DNA of 28,182 bases from CAZTKP01 sp964614215 (GTDB taxonomy: Bacteria; UBP6; UBA1177). Positions 24,162 through 28,182 of this stretch are shown here, in pieces. Each line of letters begins with the position of its first letter. Within the stretch, counting starts at the first letter, position 1. Where the stretch lies: positions 1 through 28,182 of the forward strand of contig CAZTKP010000015.1 of assembly GCA_964614215.1 (NCBI GenBank), written 5' to 3'. The notes under the pieces were generated by a model that was not told where the DNA came from, made no database searches, and saw nothing but the letters and a program-made list of their open reading frames with translations. Made by a program: the position numbers and the translations under genes.

Positions 24162-26753
24162 TTAAAAAATGGATAAAACTGAACACCCTGAACCTTTATT
24201 TTCAGAAATTATCGAATCAAGATCCTCTTCTTCAATAATATCAGAGTCATCAAGTTGTGAATCATCTAAATAATCATCATCCTGTGAGTCTGCAATTAAA
24301 TCTGTATCAACAAAAGAGATCGTATAATCATTCGGCACTTCTATCTGCTCATCAGGATAATTAGCGTTTATATCAAACAACCTCGCTCCTATCCTGTAAA
24401 TATCATATCCTGTCCTGTTATAATAACGCTGGTAAACAACTAAAGATCTTCCCTTGCCGGAAGAAGCAACAGACGGCGCAAGCTCCTCTGTTCTTTCAGA
24501 CGAAAATATTAAGTCCCTGCTGTATAAAACATCACCATTTTCTGCTGTAATGTTCCCATAAATATTGTTTTTAAAGGTACTGGTTTCCTTTTCAGCAGAC
24601 CAGACTGAAAAGTAGTTTTCACCATCGTATGTGATATCCCAGGAATCAAAGGCGTAGTCCCCTTTATTTACACTTATGTCTGACCTGATAATTTCACCCT
24701 GTTCAGTAATTTCTGAAAACATGATGTCATTATAATAATAATCTTCATAATGATATATTGTAACATAGTTCTCACCATTAAATAAAACAGCGTGACTGCC
24801 TAAATACCATTTTTCGTATATCGGGATATCCTCTGTGCTGATCCTGGAGAAATCAAATGAGAATAAAGCTCCTTTAATACTGTTTTGCCTGAAAACGACC
24901 AGACAGTTTGACTTTCCGCAGGATATTCCACCGGCAATTACATCCTCCATTATGAATGTATTTCCCTGAACAGAACCGTTTTTGTTGATAATTTTTCCTT
25001 TTAACTTTGCATCTGTAGTCCAGTGACCGGGATCATGCCATTCACCCTCTACATAATACCTGTGATTATAATTATAAAGAACCATGAAATTTTTCCCATT
25101 AAATGCAACATCCGGCCCAGGAATATTTGGATTCATATATACGTAAGGGTCTATAGCTAAAGGAATTCTGTCAAGCAATTCACCCTGTCTGCTAACTCGT
25201 GCTCCCAGAAGAACGGTTAGGTATGTCTCGGCATAACCATCTATATCAACATTACCTAACCAGACAACGAGATAGTTCTCTCCGTCAAAAGCAATTCCCG
25301 GCTTTTTTCCGTTGTATGCATCTGAACCAATAAAAATAGCTTCAGTATCCAGCAATTCACCTTCAGGACTAATTCTAACACCATAAACACTATTCCTCGA
25401 ATCCCTTCCATCAATCCAGACTGCAAAATAATTTGTTCCGTCAAACAGAACCTCAGGCATTGACTGATTGGAAATTGATAAACTGATCAAAGTTTCAGAC
25501 TTATATTTAATTGTGTCCCCTGCAGTATTTCCTCCTGAAATACCACCACTATCTGACAGCTTAATTCCGAAAACATCATCGTTGTCATCCCAAGTCACCA
25601 TAAAATTTTTACTGTCAGAAGCTACATTCGGATTTTTCTTATCAATTGGCTTATTGTTTATGTTTATACCTCCTGTGTCCATCACGAATCCATCTCTGGT
25701 AACACGTGCTCCATAAATATCAGACCAGCTTTCACTGCGGTTATCTTCCCATACAACAAAGTAATTGCTGCCATCGGAAACAACTTTAGGATTAGTTTGA
25801 TAACCAGAGGCTTTGCTAATATTAATTCCATCAGGATCAAGTATCTTACCTTTATCGGATATCTTTGTGCCGTAAATATCAACTTCAGAATTATGGTATC
25901 CCGCCCATACTACAAAAAAGTGATCACCACCGTAAACTATATCGGGATGAGAGGAATACAATCCTTTTCCCCAACTATCAATTATAATCCCTTCTTTATC
26001 CACTACAGGATTTTCTCCAAGTGGATATTTCCTTAAAAGTCTTGTTGCTACAACAACTGATTGGTGATAATTATAATCGAACCAAACCACCATGTAGTAG
26101 TCATCATTAAAAGAAACGGCCGGATTCTTAAAATAATAAAGAGCCGACTCTAAAAGATTTTTCTCAAGGTTGATCGTATAGGACTGACTTCTCTTCCCTT
26201 CTTTTGTTATTTTTCTTCCACATATTTTCTCCCGTGAAGACCAAACGACAAAATAATGTTCACCATCAAAAATAATATCAGGGGATCTATCGTCTCCAGA
26301 TGGAGTGCATTTTCCGCCATCAACATCGAATTCCTCTTTATCCAGAACAACGCCATTTTTAGAAACCCTCTTACCCTTTATACTGCTTCCATCAGATAAA
26401 GACGAAGAGTACCATACAACAAGAAAATTCTCCCCATCAAACGCAATTGCAGGATTTGAAACATAACTTGAAGAGGCAATTCTAAACCCGCAGGCATTAA
26501 TAATGTCACCCTCACTATTTAAAATTGCACCGTGTAAATAATAAACAAGCTCACCTGAATAATCACTTTTCACATCTTTCCACACAACCATGTAATTTGT
26601 ACCATCAAAAGCGATTGTAGAATCACTTTGAATACCATTTGTCTGACCAAAGACCATGTCATCGAGATCAAACTCCGGACTTATCGGCGTGTCTGCTCCC
26701 AGATAACCGGAAAAGATAAACAATAAAATCAAGAAACTAAAAATTGTTTTCAT
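24162..26753 (-). CDS. Large exported beta-propeller repeat protein with acidic C-terminal tail
   Basis: The 863-residue product has a Sec signal peptide (MKTIFSFLILLFIFSGYLGA). The body consists of about 14 repeats of 45-65 residues, each with a variant of IAFDGENYLVVW followed by a G-x-R/K-x-S-x-x-G turn: for example IAFDGTNYMVVW, IIFDGEHYFVVW, VVSDGSNYFVVW, IAFDGENYLVVW and ITYDGENYFSVW. Fourteen repeats would fit two seven-bladed propellers. After about residue 800 comes an Asp/Glu-rich linker, then a short end KGSGCSVLSIF. The ligand and function are unknown; a surface or secreted protein is likely. Codon use looks more AT-rich than in ftsH or gspE. A plausible AGGGA site precedes the ATG. 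It stands alone between the dsrE-like gene and the prs promoter. Confidence 0.75.
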   Translation of the reverse strand: MKTIFSFLILLFIFSGYLGADTPISPEFDLDDMVFGQTNGIQSDSTIAFDGTNYMVVWKDVKSDYSGELVYYLHGAILNSEGDIINACGFRIASSSYVSNPAIAFDGENFLVVWYSSSLSDGSSIKGKRVSKNGVVLDKEEFDVDGGKCTPSGDDRSPDIIFDGEHYFVVWSSREKICGRKITKEGKRSQSYTINLEKNLLESALYYFKNPAVSFNDDYYMVVWFDYNYHQSVVVATRLLRKYPLGENPVVDKEGIIIDSWGKGLYSSHPDIVYGGDHFFVVWAGYHNSEVDIYGTKISDKGKILDPDGINISKASGYQTNPKVVSDGSNYFVVWEDNRSESWSDIYGARVTRDGFVMDTGGININNKPIDKKNPNVASDSKNFMVTWDDNDDVFGIKLSDSGGISGGNTAGDTIKYKSETLISLSISNQSMPEVLFDGTNYFAVWIDGRDSRNSVYGVRISPEGELLDTEAIFIGSDAYNGKKPGIAFDGENYLVVWLGNVDIDGYAETYLTVLLGARVSRQGELLDRIPLAIDPYVYMNPNIPGPDVAFNGKNFMVLYNYNHRYYVEGEWHDPGHWTTDAKLKGKIINKNGSVQGNTFIMEDVIAGGISCGKSNCLVVFRQNSIKGALFSFDFSRISTEDIPIYEKWYLGSHAVLFNGENYVTIYHYEDYYYNDIMFSEITEQGEIIRSDISVNKGDYAFDSWDITYDGENYFSVWSAEKETSTFKNNIYGNITAENGDVLYSRDLIFSSERTEELAPSVASSGKGRSLVVYQRYYNRTGYDIYRIGARLFDINANYPDEQIEVPNDYTISFVDTDLIADSQDDDYLDDSQLDDSDIIEEEDLDSIISENKGSGCSVLSIF

Positions 26754-26854
26754 AAAAGTCCCTAGCTGTTATCTAAATCTGATATAATCTTATTCGATTC
26801 ATCAATTAATACAACACTGAAACACAATGTAACTAAAAAAAGTTTCTTCGACCT

Positions 26855-27205
26855 TTAGAACGTCAGGATCTCATATCCCTGAGCAAGATAGCCGCTTACT
26901 GAAGGATGACCGGACATATCATCAAGCAGTCTAAGTCCCTGTTTCTGTGCTTCATCAAGACTGCCCATTTTATTTGCACATGCTTTGCATATTCCATCAA
27001 TTAGTCCGGCTTCTTTAACTTCCTGGTACAGCTTTGCAAACGGCTTTTCAGGCTGATCAAGCTCCTTTATCAGCTTTGTCGCTGAACCTTCGATGACAAC
27101 CTTAACCTTATATCCTTTTGAGAACATATCCTTTGCGTTTAACAGCACATGTACAAAACACATAAGTTCACCATTAAATGCGAAAAGTGCATACTTCTTT
27201 TCCAT
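26855..27205 (-). CDS. Small DsrE/DsrF-like protein
   Basis: From ATG 27205 (AGGAGGG four bases upstream) the product is 116 residues with the layout of the DsrE/DsrF/YchN-like fold: a first strand KYALFAFNGE, helix HVLLNAKDMFSKG, strand YKVKVVIEGSA, a cysteine motif GICKACANKMG and the ending GYLAQGYEILTF. Proteins of this fold occur as small cytoplasmic factors, some in sulfur transfer; the two cysteines could be redox active, but no partner genes are nearby to specify a role. A frame upstream to 27229 is open but lacks a better start. Confidence 0.7.
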   Translation of the reverse strand: MEKKYALFAFNGELMCFVHVLLNAKDMFSKGYKVKVVIEGSATKLIKELDQPEKPFAKLYQEVKEAGLIDGICKACANKMGSLDEAQKQGLRLLDDMSGHPSVSGYLAQGYEILTF

Positions 27206-27229
27206 TTTTCCCTCCTGTTCTAAAACCAA

Positions 27230-27248
27230 AAATAGGGGTCAGGTCGGC
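27230..27248. repeat. GGGGTCAGGTC motif at the 3' side of the Y1 transposase
   Basis: The sequence AAATAGGGGTCAGGTCGGC lies 17 bp past the stop of the Y1 transposase gene. From recalled knowledge, motifs of the form AGGGGTCAGGTCT commonly flank REP-associated tyrosine transposase genes in proteobacteria. It contains GGTC twice (GGTC-A-GGTC). Only one copy is recognised in the window; the other side of the gene is beyond the edge. Confidence 0.55.
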
Positions 27249-27264
27249 AAAATTATACTAAGTT

Positions 27265-28182
27265 TTATTCCCTGAACAATTTCTTTTCAATTTTATCAAC
27301 TAAATCTCTGAACATTTTTCTGTCTTCCAGATCCTTTTCAAATTTTCTTATAAACTGCCCTGCTGAATGTTGTCTCATACATGCCATCGTAGCGATTTCT
27401 GATATTTTAAAAGTGGTATATCTTTTAAGAAAATATAGATACATCTTTCTCGCAATATTGTTATAACCTTTCTCTGTCAAAGCTTCTTCATCAACTTTCA
27501 AAACATCCATAACTGCCTTTTGAATCTTAACTGGATCATAGCTTGTTATTTTTATTATATCCGGCTGATTTTGAATATTGATTTCACTGCTATCAATCTG
27601 CCTTGCGACCTTTTCCTTAAATGCAGCAGTGCCAAGTATAGAAAACTTGCCGTAAATTGCTTCTTTAAGCGGTGGATCATTAATCATCTCATTCAGAATA
27701 AACTGGTAATTATCAACTCCTCCGGCATATTCAAGAACCATCGAAGGATCAACAAGTTCTGTTTTTTCATTTTTAAGATAAAGAGCACAGGTACTCCAAT
27801 CATAATCTGACGGATTATAGATCATTCCAGCTCTCACAGGATTAAGATGAATATACGCACTTAAAGTCACAAGATAGCTTTCATCTTCAACTAGAACTGA
27901 TTTGAAACGACTTTGAAATAGTGGACCAACAAGCTTATGCCTGACTTTGAACCAGTTTGCATATCCACTTTGAAGAAGCTGCATAAATTCTGAGAGCTTT
28001 TCATTTGGAGTTTCTATCAAAAGATGAAAATGGTTATCCATCAGACAGTAACCATGAACTATTATTCCATATTTCTGTGATGAAAAAGTAAGCCTTGAAA
28101 GAAAATTCTCACGGTCAGAATCGTAGTAGAAGATGTTTTCTTTCCTGCATCCTCTGTTAATAACGTGGTAAATAGCACCAGG
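27265..28182 (-). CDS. REP-associated-type Y1 (HUH) transposase, N-terminus beyond window edge
   Basis: The frame is open from the right edge (305 codons visible), entering at PGAIYHVINRG, so only about 10-15 residues are missing. It shows the HUH motif MDNHFHLLIET, the GPLFQSRFKSVLVED segment and YIHLNPVRAG, which contains the probable catalytic tyrosine, all typical of Y1_Tnp/RAYT proteins. A C-terminal extension of about 150 residues holds a helix-turn-helix-like stretch (KISEIATMACMRQHSAGQF), found in a subset of RAYTs. RAYTs are usually single-copy domesticated enzymes linked to REP sequences rather than active insertion sequences. An ATG at 28041 is inside the domain and is not the start. 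Confidence 0.9.
   Translation of the reverse strand, partial: PGAIYHVINRGCRKENIFYYDSDRENFLSRLTFSSQKYGIIVHGYCLMDNHFHLLIETPNEKLSEFMQLLQSGYANWFKVRHKLVGPLFQSRFKSVLVEDESYLVTLSAYIHLNPVRAGMIYNPSDYDWSTCALYLKNEKTELVDPSMVLEYAGGVDNYQFILNEMINDPPLKEAIYGKFSILGTAAFKEKVARQIDSSEINIQNQPDIIKITSYDPVKIQKAVMDVLKVDEEALTEKGYNNIARKMYLYFLKRYTTFKISEIATMACMRQHSAGQFIRKFEKDLEDRKMFRDLVDKIEKKLFRE

Noticed and set aside
24100..24175. Frameshifted longer C-terminal anchor of the 863-residue protein
   Set aside because: Both other frames reach stops quickly without a hydrophobic helix, so the short end appears genuine.
26820..26854. Terminator after the DsrE-like gene
   Set aside because: There is a T-run on the minus strand, but the possible stem is only four base pairs.
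1..28182. CRISPR arrays, tRNA and rRNA genes
   Set aside because: No regular direct repeats with spacers and no tRNA- or rRNA-like stretches were recognised in the visible intergenic sequence, all of which is short.

Overview
This is a single-strand-biased stretch of a Gram-negative (diderm) bacterial chromosome; every gene I can support lies on the minus strand, so transcription runs from high to low coordinates. The outer membrane is implied by a full type II secretion system (T2SS) with a secretin and by several lipoproteins. A GspN of the kind known from Deltaproteobacteria and Leptospira, cysteine-rich repeats resembling the Myxococcus-type repeat, beta-propeller lipoproteins and Asp/Glu-rich linkers suggest a deltaproteobacterial or myxococcal-like lineage, or a neighbouring candidate phylum. 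That placement is inference. Two runs of exactly 100 N (12957-13056 and 19241-19340) are scaffold gaps of unknown true length, so linkage across them is not proven by the sequence.

Layout from the right (upstream) end: a REP-associated-type Y1 transposase cut by the window edge (27265-28182) with a GGGGTCAGGTC motif just past its 3' end; a small DsrE-like protein; a very large exported beta-propeller protein with an acidic tail (24162-26753); then a housekeeping cluster with its own promoter: prs, purC, ftsH, a LolB/DUF4292-like lipoprotein and a HAD phosphatase that runs into gap 2. Beyond the gap come a cysteine-rich repeat protein with a jelly-roll-like C-terminus and an SBBP-type beta-propeller lipoprotein, followed by gpmI, groES and groEL (last residues lost in gap 1).

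The left half (1-12819) is a compact T2SS operon in the canonical order gspC-D-E-F-G-H-I-J-K-L-M-N, with overlaps or short spacers throughout; gspN is cut by the window start. Together the products form the outer-membrane secretin (D), its periplasmic link (C), the ATPase (E), the inner-membrane platform (F, L, M), the pseudopilus (G to K) and accessory GspN. The prepilin peptidase GspO is not in the window. The exported propeller and cysteine-rich proteins are plausible T2SS cargo or surface proteins, but nothing here proves it.

The most unusual observation is gspG, the major pseudopilin. It has an excellent ribosome-binding site and an otherwise complete, family-typical sequence, but carries two in-frame stop codons (TGA at codon 8, TAG at codon 106), while the other T2SS genes are open over everything that can be seen. 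A second notable feature is the groES promoter: its -35 box overlaps the gpmI stop codon, and a perfect 7-bp inverted repeat, not a CIRCE element, lies at the predicted transcription start.
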